NCBI GenBank assembly: GCA_030037185.1
Contig: JASHRR010000891.1
Coordinates: forward strand, 1-7,674
DNA: 7,674 bases
Direction: 5' to 3'
DNA from: Xanthobacteraceae bacterium
GTDB lineage: Bacteria; Pseudomonadota; Alphaproteobacteria; Rhizobiales; Xanthobacteraceae
Made by a program: the position numbers and the translations under genes. The notes under the pieces were generated by a model. That model was not told where the DNA came from. It did no database searches and was given only the letters and a program-made list of their open reading frames with translations. How positions within the stretch are numbered: the stretch's first letter is position 1; every line of letters starts with the position of its first letter. Below, piece by piece: positions 1 through 5,028 of the stretch.

Positions 1-10
1 ACAGTCACCC

Positions 11-18
11 GGAGGAGG
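11..18 (+). promoter_or_regulatory. Strong ribosome binding site for the His/Gln/Gly-rich protein
   Basis: The bases GGAGGAGG are an almost perfect Shine-Dalgarno sequence, placed 5 bases before ATG at 24. This decides the start: the in-frame GTG at 18 overlaps the ribosome site itself and is rejected. No promoter can be assessed because the window begins 10 bases further upstream. Confidence 0.85.
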
Positions 19-23
19 TGTCG

Positions 24-599
24 ATGAGTGGCATAGAAAGTGTCAATATGAATATCAGTGCCAGTTATTCCAACGTAAACGGCATGAATGGCAGCGGCAT
101 GAATTGCAGTCCCATGGGCGAGCAATTTGGGCTCCACCACCACCACCACCACCATGGCGAGGACAACAATCAACAACAGAACTGCAACAACCAGAGCAGC
201 TCTCAGCCGCCTGCGCAGAGCTCTCAGGAGGCGCAAAGCGGGCAGAATTTGATGAATGCTGGCCAGAGCATGGTGTCGCAAGGCCAAGCCCTCGTCGCGC
301 AGGGCCATACCAAGGAAGGCATGCAGCTGATTCATCAGGGCAGCCAGATGGAACAGCAGGGCGCGCAGATGCTGCAACAGGCGCAGGGCGGACAGGGGAT
401 GGATCCGTGCGCTACTCAAGGACTGTGCGGCAACAACAACGGACAGTCCTCGGATCCATTCAGTCAGATGCTCAATTTCGGGCAGCAGATCGAGAAAAAC
501 CTGGCAGGCCTGGCCAACGGTCTCCTGGGCGGCGGTGGTGGCGGCGGCGGCGGCGGCTTCGCGGGTATCGCGACTATGGCGGTATCTATGTTTGCTTAG
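24..599 (+). CDS. Low-complexity His/Gln/Gly-rich protein with Gly-led heptad repeats, function unknown
   Basis: This 191-residue protein is not recognised as a known family. The N-terminal 35 residues are rich in Asn, Ser, Met and Gly. Seven consecutive His follow at 38-44, then a Gln/Asn/Ser-rich stretch at about 48-72. Residues 73-119 form heptads that begin with Gly and often end in Gln (for example GQSMVSQ, GQALVAQ, GMQLIHQ, GAQMLQQ), interrupted once by GHTKE at 94-98. This block probably forms amphipathic helices. Cysteines are at 28, 54, 129 and 135. A hydrophobic stretch near 150-168 precedes ten Gly at 169-178 and the short hydrophobic tail FAGIATMAVSMFA. No signal peptide or clear membrane helix is visible. 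The composition is reminiscent of harpin-like or other non-classically secreted proteins, but that is only resemblance. The strong ribosome site and the sustained protein-like pattern support a real gene. The gene is convergent with the membrane-protein gene at 792-1067. Confidence 0.8.
   Translation: MSGIESVNMNISASYSNVNGMNGSGMNCSPMGEQFGLHHHHHHHGEDNNQQQNCNNQSSSQPPAQSSQEAQSGQNLMNAGQSMVSQGQALVAQGHTKEGMQLIHQGSQMEQQGAQMLQQAQGGQGMDPCATQGLCGNNNGQSSDPFSQMLNFGQQIEKNLAGLANGLLGGGGGGGGGGFAGIATMAVSMFA
135..155 (+). repeat. CAC trinucleotide repeat encoding His7
   Basis: Six perfect CAC codons followed by CAT encode seven consecutive histidines. Such a tract can change length by slippage without shifting the reading frame. 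In the protein it could bind nickel, zinc or another transition metal, which is inference from composition only. Confidence 0.9.
528..557 (+). repeat. GGC/GGT repeat encoding Gly10
   Basis: Ten consecutive glycine codons (GGC with two GGT) lie near the 3' end of the gene. Slippage here would change the length of the glycine hinge in whole residues, so strains may differ. The run separates a hydrophobic segment from the 13-residue C-terminal tail. Confidence 0.9.
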
Positions 600-791
600 T
601 GCTGATAGCCGAGTTCGTAGCAGGGGGCGGTGCCGCAAACCCGCAACCGAGCCCCTGCACCCCTGCGCGTTTGGCTTTAAGCCGGCAGGTTACTCAAATT
701 CTGCCGTCACTCTCCGCTGAGATCGAGCCTCGGCAAAATTCTGAATTTAGCAACAGCTGATCGTCGGCCCCTCCCTTAAATCAGAATGCGC

Positions 792-1067
792 CTACCGCAT
801 CTGCCCGTTGAGGCGGTCGATCTCGTCTGATTGTTGTTTGAATTCTCGATAGCCGCGGTGCAGGTCGCTGATGATCACGCCCCCAAACGCTACCGCAGCG
901 CCCAAGCAGAATCCGGTCACAAATTCGGTTCCGACATTGAATCGGGCAAATAGAATGATGGTGATCGACGCCGGAGCGTAGTATAGGGCGAAAATAAACG
1001 AGGGCGTGAGCCACTCCCACATGTAGTCGGCGAACATCCGCTTGAGGGATGATGACTCCGGGTGCAT
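792..1067 (-). CDS. Small two-helix membrane protein, function unknown
   Basis: The product has 91 residues and matches no family I can name. After a polar N-terminus (about 1-18) come two probable membrane helices at about 20-42 (WLTPSFIFALYYAPASITII) and 47-67 (TEFVTGFCLGAAVAFGGVII). A charged 24-residue tail follows (HRGYREFKQQSDEIDRLNGQ) that could form a short coiled coil in the cytoplasm. The sharp alternation of hydrophobic and charged blocks argues for real coding, because overlapping frames show nothing similar. The ribosome site before ATG 1067 is weak. An internal ATG at residue 11 (MFADYMW) is an alternative start and would keep both helices. The gene appears monocistronic and converges with the gene at 24-599, leaving a gap of about 190 bases with no strong terminator. 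Confidence 0.6.
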   Translation of the reverse strand: MHPESSSLKRMFADYMWEWLTPSFIFALYYAPASITIILFARFNVGTEFVTGFCLGAAVAFGGVIISDLHRGYREFKQQSDEIDRLNGQMR

Positions 1068-1521
1068 CGTTTTGCTGGCTCTGCCTTTCGCTTGGCGCGC
1101 CTGCGCATCGCTGGTCGAAAACCCCTGGCAGACAGGCGAGCCGGCTGGCGCGTATGCCCGGACCGGTCCCAGGCATCCCGATCCTTAACGCCGGCCAATT
1201 TGGCAACGTTCCCGGCCGGATGAGAACAGGGTTAACTCGGCTGAGATCGTCAAGGCGCCGGCAAGCTGCGCTTCTGTCGAGCCATTGGAGTGAACGTTGC
1301 GGGAAAGGTCGGCACAAGATTGCGACAGGTTTGATTGATCACGGGCAGGCAAAGCGCTGCGGATGCGATCTTTTATTATGCCGATGTCCGGTGTTTGAGC
1401 CCTCATTGACGAACTTGGAACAACAGCCCTCCTTTATTCTTCTACAGTAGCGCCATTGCCTTGTGTCACCAGCAACCTTGTCTGCTCAACTCGGCTTTTC
1501 TTGCGCATGGGTCCCGAAGTT
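1068..1521. other. Intergenic stretch with no supported gene
   Basis: These 454 bases separate two minus-strand genes and presumably hold the promoter of the two-helix protein gene, although no convincing -35/-10 pair stands out. A 73-codon minus-strand frame (1185-1406) has no ribosome site or recognisable motif. A perfect 10-base palindrome GTTCTAGAAC (1519-1528) overlaps the stop codon of the next gene. No tRNA, insertion sequence or strong terminator is seen. Confidence 0.5.
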
Positions 1522-1908
1522 CTAGAACATGGACGGCGCCGCCAAAACCTTCAGCAGGTATCCGGCGCTTATCAGAGTTACCACCCAGGCTGCGGCCAGC
1601 AGGTTTTCGAACATTCGCTGTCGGTACTCCTGCTCTTGCGTGATCAACCCCTGATTTGCGCCTGTCGCGGATTTGGCCGCAGACCTGGACCGCGCCGGCA
1701 CCGGCTGGAGCGGGGGCGAGGAGCGGGGCAGCAGAAAGGGTAGCAGCGTCGCAGGACCGGACGGATTACCGCCGCGGGCCCGGGATGGAGGGCCGGCTTC
1801 GGGTGCGACGAGCGGCTGAAACGCGATGACTGTGGCGCCAGCACGATGCGGATTGCGCGCATTCTGGCCGTGAATTGGCTGACTGCGGAAATTCAGTCCA
1901 TCTAGCAT
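1522..1908 (-). CDS. Small protein with Pro-rich region and C-terminal membrane anchor, function unknown
   Basis: The start is ATG at 1908, preceded by GGAGGG (1913-1918) at good spacing. An upstream in-frame TTG at 1941 lies inside a palindrome and lacks a ribosome site. The 128-residue product begins with a polar segment (MLDGLNFRSQPIHGQ), then a Pro/Ala/Arg/Ser-rich, probably disordered region (about 35-80). A charged amphipathic piece follows (QEQEYRQRMFENL, about 91-103), then one hydrophobic helix at about 103-123 (LLAAAWVVTLISAGYLLKVL) and a five-residue tail. This is the layout of a C-terminally anchored membrane protein with its bulk in the cytoplasm. The promoter is flanked by two copies of a palindrome, so the gene is probably repressed by a TetR-type regulator encoded elsewhere. 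The family is not recognised, and a regulatory or scaffold role is only a guess. Confidence 0.7.
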   Translation of the reverse strand: MLDGLNFRSQPIHGQNARNPHRAGATVIAFQPLVAPEAGPPSRARGGNPSGPATLLPFLLPRSSPPLQPVPARSRSAAKSATGANQGLITQEQEYRQRMFENLLAAAWVVTLISAGYLLKVLAAPSMF

Positions 1909-1921
1909 GACGCCCTCCGAA

Positions 1922-1940
1922 TGACCGAACCGTTCGGTCA
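1922..1940. promoter_or_regulatory. Operator-like palindrome, promoter-proximal copy
   Basis: This is a perfect inverted repeat TGACCGAA-CCG-TTCGGTCA, with 8-base arms and a 3-base centre. It lies between the ribosome site of the 1522-1908 gene and the predicted -10 box, covering the likely transcription start. A bound repressor would block initiation. The shape and size resemble operators of TetR-family repressors, but the protein that binds it is not in the window. Confidence 0.7.
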
Positions 1941-1941
1941 A

Positions 1942-1969
1942 CAGATAGGTAGGAAGGCAATCAAATCAA
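1942..1969 (-). promoter_or_regulatory. Putative sigma-70 type promoter for the 1522-1908 gene
   Basis: Read on the minus strand, TTGATT (1969-1964) and TATCTG (1947-1942) are separated by 16 bases. They match the -35 consensus at four positions and the first three positions of the -10 consensus. Transcription would start near 1935, giving a leader of about 27 bases. The placement exactly between the two palindromes strengthens an otherwise modest match. Confidence 0.5.
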
Positions 1970-1972
1970 TGA

Positions 1973-1991
1973 TAGCCGAACCGTTCGGCCA
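1973..1991. promoter_or_regulatory. Operator-like palindrome, upstream copy
   Basis: TAGCCGAA-CCG-TTCGGCCA has one mismatched pair in its 8-base arms. Its 13-base core CCGAACCGTTCGG is identical to that of the 1922-1940 copy. The two centres are 51 bases apart, about five helical turns, so two repressor dimers would bind the same face of the DNA. It lies just upstream of the predicted -35 box. Confidence 0.65.
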
Positions 1992-2345
1992 AAAAATTCA
2001 GCGCAGCTCTCATCCCATCCAAAAGCTTGACTGTTGATCCGGATTTGCCGCGCCGCGGAGGGAGTTCTCGCTAGGTTTCAACATTTCCCCCTTCCTCCTT
2101 CCCAAAGCCAGCTTCCGCGTTTCGGTGAATGCTGACAATCCGACCCAGTGCTGCGCCGCCAATCCATGAACGTCGGTTTCAAATGGAAAGCGGCTCGGCC
2201 GAGGCGCGATGCTGCCAACCTCGTTCATCGACCGCGAAGCCCGCCGGCGCTCGATCCTTCTGCGCCATAAGGCGTTCGGTCGGCTCGCTCGCCCGCCGCA
2301 CGGTGGGTCTTGCCGACCGGGACAGCAATTGCGCTTCAACCTAGG
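1992..2345. other. Intergenic stretch with no supported gene
   Basis: No frame here gives a recognisable protein. Open frames on both strands are Arg/Pro/Ser-rich, as expected by chance in GC-rich DNA. A 52-codon forward frame (2209-2367) has GAGG four bases before its ATG but runs into the terminator hairpin and shows no motif. No RNA gene or repeat is seen in this part. Confidence 0.5.
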
Positions 2346-2374
2346 CAACAAAAGGCCCCGTGATTGACGGGGCC
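2346..2374 (-). terminator. Intrinsic terminator, minus strand
   Basis: A perfect 8-base-pair stem GGCCCCGT/ACGGGGCC with a 5-base loop (2354-2374) is followed on the minus strand by TTTTGTTG (2353-2346). On the plus strand the hairpin is preceded by A residues but has no T tract after it, so it works in the minus direction. It is the only clear intrinsic terminator facing the liv-amidohydrolase operon, though it lies about 456 bases after that operon's stop codon. It may instead end a separate small RNA. Confidence 0.85.
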
Positions 2375-2377
2375 AAG

Positions 2378-2420
2378 CCCCTGATCGGCTCAGGGTGTGG
2401 GGAGGGGAGCCGACCAGGGG
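2378..2420. repeat. Inverted repeat B (14-bp stem, 15-base loop)
   Basis: Arms CCCCTGATCGGCTC (2378-2391) and GAGCCGACCAGGGG (2407-2420) pair with one non-Watson-Crick position. On the plus strand the loop and right arm hold four runs of three or four G (2393, 2399, 2404, 2417), so a G-quadruplex is also conceivable there. It shares its layout and most of its arm sequence with repeat C. Confidence 0.85.
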
Positions 2421-2488
2421 ACAGTTGCAAAAATTTCTAGCTCTCACGAGCCCCGCAAGCAAATGGCATTTACCCTGGCCACAAAGAG

Positions 2489-2534
2489 GCCCCGATCGGC
2501 TGTGCCAGGGCGAAGTGGGGTCGCCGATCGGGGC
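2489..2534. repeat. Inverted repeat C (12-bp perfect stem, 22-base loop)
   Basis: GCCCCGATCGGC (2489-2500) and GCCGATCGGGGC (2523-2534) are exact inverted copies. A second helix, CCCTGG-C-CACA (2473-2483) with TGTGCCAGGG (2501-2510), is possible with one bulged base. It crosses the first helix, so the two are either alternatives or a pseudoknot. The arms resemble those of repeat B, which suggests two diverged copies of one element. Confidence 0.85.
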
Positions 2535-2540
2535 TAAGTC

Positions 2541-2829
2541 ATCTAAGGGTTCAGTTTGGACATGAGCCAGCTTTAATATTGTCAGACTGGGAGCGTCTTG
2601 CATTAACCTGGATCAATTCAGGCTTCCCAAGCCGCTCAAACCTGCGACGCAGGCCGCCAACGCGGCGGCTCGGTCATCGACCAGCGTCAAAGCTTACGAT
2701 TGCTACGGCAGCGTTGGGGCTTTCTGTCGTCATGCAACCCCCCGGCTGTATTGCTCCGCCAGCAGCAGCCTCGACGATCCCGATCCATTTTGGCCTATAG
2801 TCGCTGGGGATGTCACCCGCGCTCTCGCT
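2541..2829. other. Region after the amidohydrolase gene with a hairpin cluster, no supported gene
   Basis: Within 2621-2669 there are three back-to-back inverted repeats: GGCTT-CCC-AAGCC, CCTGCG-A-CGCAGG and GCCGCC-AACGC-GGCGGC. None has a T tract, so none is a standard terminator. They lie 161-209 bases beyond the amidohydrolase stop codon and would fold in its 3' untranslated RNA. A forward frame ending at 2800 resembles the start of a secreted protein and is listed separately. Confidence 0.5.
2687..2800 (+). pseudogene. Possible remnant of a secreted-protein N-terminus
   Basis: In one forward frame the codons read SKLTIATAALGLSVVMQPPG followed by CIAPPAAASTIPIHFGL and a stop. That is a basic residue, a hydrophobic core and an Ala-rich cleavage-like site, the pattern of an Sec signal peptide. 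There is no ATG where the signal peptide should start, and the frame stops about eight residues after the putative cleavage site. It could be the decayed 5' end of a small exported-protein gene. A chance open frame is at least as likely. Confidence 0.15.
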
Positions 2830-4308
2830 TCAGCGGTGCTGCTTGAGGGGCCGTCGCATGTATCGACCGCGGGCCGGTCCAATGATGTTTCCGTCGTGAT
2901 AGACGAGAGCGCCGCGCAAGAAGGTGCTTTTCACCCGGCCCGTGAGCTCCTGCCCCTCGAATGGGGAATACCCTTGTTTCGATTCTGACTCGGCGGCGCG
3001 AACCACGAAGCTGGCGTGCGCGTCGACGAGAACGATGTCGGCGTCAAAGCCGGGGGCGATGTCGCCTTTCGCCAGCAGACCGAAGCGCTGGGCCGGCTTG
3101 AGGCTCAACAGCTCGGCCATGTGGTTGTAGGACATGCCGCGCTTGCTGCCTTCGCTCATCACTCCGGAGAGCAGGTATTCGGTGCCGCCAAAGCCCGATT
3201 TGGCGAGCCATATATCGGTGGGGTCGGCCGGCGACCATTTTTGCTCGCTCGAACAGCAGGCATGGTCGCTGACGATCCAGTCGATCTTGCGATCGAGCAA
3301 CGCTTCCCATAGCGCCTCGACATCGTCCCGGGGCCGGATTGGGGGGTTGACCTTGGCGTGCACCGCGCGTTCGCAGTCGGTGTCTAGCAAAAGGTGCCCC
3401 ACCGTGACCTCCCGGCGGAACGCAATGTGCGGAAAAACCTGCTGCATGGTCCATGCCGCATCCACCGCCTTGCGGGAGCTCAGATGCAAGAGATTGATGT
3501 TGAGACAATCGGTTTCATTGGCCAGATAGGATGCAATCCAGATGGCAAGACCCTCGGCATGCGGAGGGCGGGCGGCGCTGTAGGCGGCGAGCCCGGTCAG
3601 CTTGCCCTCGCGCTCGACGATTCTGGTGTAGGCGGTGAGAATGTCCGCAAGCTCGCAGTGAAGGCTGACGCTGATGTAGTCGGCGAGTTCGGGATGCGCG
3701 GCCATCAATCGGCGGGCGGCACGCATGATGAATTCGAAATGAGCGATGTCGTATCGCTCCTGCGGGGAGATCATCAGGAACGCGTTCTGGTTGCTCGATC
3801 GGCCGTGCAGCCCGTAGCCGCCATAGAACATGAAAATCTTGAACGAGGTGATGCCATGCTCGAGGGCGAGGTGCTCCATCTCGTCGATATGCGCCGCTTC
3901 GATCGGGGCAACGTGATAGCCATAGTCGACCCAGAATCGACCCTCGGATTGCTTGAGCGCTTCCGGCATGAAGTCGCGATACGGGCCGCCCCTGTTGAGA
4001 TAATATTGACCGGTACGGATGTAGTTGAGGCTCGATGTGACGCCACCCATGGCCGCCGCTTTGCTCTCCGATACGGCGTCCTGAGCCAGCGGCTGATAGA
4101 TGCCGATATGCATGTGGGCGTCAACGCAGCCCGGGAAGGCCAGAAAATTCTTGGCGTCGAACACTTCCTTGGCAAGCGCTGTCTGGATGTCCGGCGCAAG
4201 GCGCGCGATCCGCCCATCGGCGATGGCGATATCGAGGCAGTCCACCGACGTCCTGTTGGGACGCACGACGCGGGCATTCTTGATTACGAGATCAAAAGAC
4301 TTGTCCAT
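2830..4308 (-). CDS. D-hydantoinase/dihydropyrimidinase-type cyclic amidohydrolase
   Basis: The 492-residue product is a metal-dependent amidohydrolase of the dihydroorotase/hydantoinase/dihydropyrimidinase superfamily, at normal length. It would hydrolyse a cyclic amide or ureide in the cytoplasm. The full binuclear metal site is visible: His65 and His67 in DAHMHIG, Lys157 in SFKIFMFYGG (the lysine that is carbamylated in this family), His217 in SLHCELAD, His275 in LLHLSS and Asp348 in SDHACC. The C-terminal SPFEGQELTGRV (448-459) and the small beta-domain segments at both ends are typical of hydantoinase relatives. NPPIRPRDD (321-329) and GFGGTEYLL (372-380) are also family-like. The start is ATG 4308, 6 bases after the livF stop, so translation is probably coupled to livF. 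Being last in a solute-import operon suggests it acts on the imported compound. Exact substrate is unknown; allantoinase, hydantoinase or a related activity cannot be separated by eye. It should not be the pyrimidine-biosynthesis dihydroorotase, given the context. Confidence 0.93.
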   Translation of the reverse strand: MDKSFDLVIKNARVVRPNRTSVDCLDIAIADGRIARLAPDIQTALAKEVFDAKNFLAFPGCVDAHMHIGIYQPLAQDAVSESKAAAMGGVTSSLNYIRTGQYYLNRGGPYRDFMPEALKQSEGRFWVDYGYHVAPIEAAHIDEMEHLALEHGITSFKIFMFYGGYGLHGRSSNQNAFLMISPQERYDIAHFEFIMRAARRLMAAHPELADYISVSLHCELADILTAYTRIVEREGKLTGLAAYSAARPPHAEGLAIWIASYLANETDCLNINLLHLSSRKAVDAAWTMQQVFPHIAFRREVTVGHLLLDTDCERAVHAKVNPPIRPRDDVEALWEALLDRKIDWIVSDHACCSSEQKWSPADPTDIWLAKSGFGGTEYLLSGVMSEGSKRGMSYNHMAELLSLKPAQRFGLLAKGDIAPGFDADIVLVDAHASFVVRAAESESKQGYSPFEGQELTGRVKSTFLRGALVYHDGNIIGPARGRYMRRPLKQHR

Positions 4309-4314
4309 GTCGGG

Positions 4315-5028
4315 TCACATTCCAAGGTAAGCGCGTTTGAGCTCAGGGTCGTTTCGCAGATCGGCGGCGCTTCCCGTTAGCACGAAGACGCCGTTGTCGA
4401 GGACACAGGCGCGTTGCGCCACTTCGAGGCTGTGCACCACGTTCTGCTCGGCCAGGAGGAGGGCGATCCCTTGGGCGTTGATGGCCTTGATCAGCGCGAA
4501 CAATTCCTCGACCAGCAGTGGTGACAGTCCGAGCGACGGCTCATCGAGGATCAGGAGCCTGGGCTCGGCCATTAGTCCACGCCCGATTGCCAGCATCTGC
4601 TGTTCGCCGCCAGACAGCGTGCCGGCGCGTTGAGCCTGTCGTTGCGCCAACCGCGGGAAGATCGAGAATACCCGCCGCCGGTTGTCGTCGCGACGCTGGC
4701 GGCCACGGCGATAGGCGCCGAGATCGAGATTTTCGCGAACCGTCATGTCCGGAAAGATGCGCCGGCCCTCCGGCACGTGGATGAGGCCGCGTGCGACGAT
4801 CGCCGCGGCCCGCTCGCGTTCGATGGCGCCATCATCAAATCGGATCGAGCCGGTCCATGGCCGCAACACGCCGGAGATGGCCCGGTTGAGCGTCGACTTT
4901 CCGGCACCATTTGAGCCCAGCACCGCGACGATCTCGCCTTGCCCCACGGTGAGATCGACGCCGCGCAGGATTTCGGTCGCGCCATAGCCCGCCCGCAAGC
5001 CGCTCACGATGAGGAGAGGATCAGGCAT
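4315..5028 (-). CDS. livF: ABC transporter ATP-binding protein, LivF type
   Basis: This 237-residue ATPase has the length and motifs of LivF, one of two ATPases powering branched-chain-amino-acid-type (HAAT) importers at the inner membrane. Walker A is GSNGAGKST (38-46), the VPEGRRIFPDMTVREN block (85-100) is characteristic of LivF, the signature is LSGGEQQ (138-144) and Walker B is LLILDEP (158-164). The switch region reads AEQN (193-196), with Gln replacing the usual His, as is normal for LivF. The start ATG 5028 overlaps the end of livG by 8 bases. The liv family transports branched-chain amino acids but also amides, urea and aromatic acids, so the name describes the family and not the substrate. 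Confidence 0.95.
   Translation of the reverse strand: MPDPLLIVSGLRAGYGATEILRGVDLTVGQGEIVAVLGSNGAGKSTLNRAISGVLRPWTGSIRFDDGAIERERAAAIVARGLIHVPEGRRIFPDMTVRENLDLGAYRRGRQRRDDNRRRVFSIFPRLAQRQAQRAGTLSGGEQQMLAIGRGLMAEPRLLILDEPSLGLSPLLVEELFALIKAINAQGIALLLAEQNVVHSLEVAQRACVLDNGVFVLTGSAADLRNDPELKRAYLGM

Larger units (their letters stand above)
2346..2540 (-). ncRNA. Candidate structured small RNA or processed operon 3' end
   Basis: In the minus direction this stretch reads: hairpin C (2534-2489), a mini-hairpin GCTC-GTGA-GAGC with a GNRA-type loop (2451-2440), a T5 tract (2433-2429), hairpin B (2420-2378), then the terminator hairpin with its T tract. Hairpin B is 14 base pairs with a single G-U pair on the minus RNA, whereas the plus strand would have an A-C mismatch. 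This favours the minus strand as the transcribed one. The loop of B on that strand is CCCUCCCCACACCCU, which contains CCUCC. No convincing promoter was found upstream (2541-2620); TATTAA near 2574 lacks a good -35 partner. Derivation from the operon transcript by processing is therefore equally possible. Structured small RNAs are known in the Bradyrhizobium lineage, but I cannot assign this to a named family. Confidence 0.5.

Noticed and set aside
620..658. Possible terminator after the His/Gln/Gly-rich gene (GCAGGGG and CCCCTGC arms)
   Set aside because: It has only seven pairs, a 25-base loop and no T tract on either strand, so it is too weak to annotate.
104..760. Forward 218-codon frame overlapping the His/Gln/Gly-rich gene
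   Set aside because: It is the shifted reading of the CAC and GGC repeats (giving poly-Pro and poly-Arg), with no ribosome site, while the 24-599 frame has a near-perfect one.
1185..1406. Minus-strand 73-codon frame in the 1068-1521 gap
   Set aside because: It shows no ribosome site before the ATG, no recognisable motif and no marked codon bias. It could be a real small gene, but the sequence alone does not support calling it.
2209..2367. Forward 52-codon frame with GAGG four bases before ATG
   Set aside because: It ends inside the terminator hairpin, is rich in Arg and Leu with no motif, and the short ribosome-site match is easily chance.
2010..2603. Minus-strand 197-codon frame
   Set aside because: It runs straight through the terminator and the two long hairpins. 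Its composition (Arg, Pro, Ser, Cys) is that of a chance open frame in GC-rich DNA.
3394..4380. Forward 328-codon frame opposite the amidohydrolase gene
   Set aside because: It is an antisense shadow. The minus-strand frame carries every metal ligand of the hydantoinase family.
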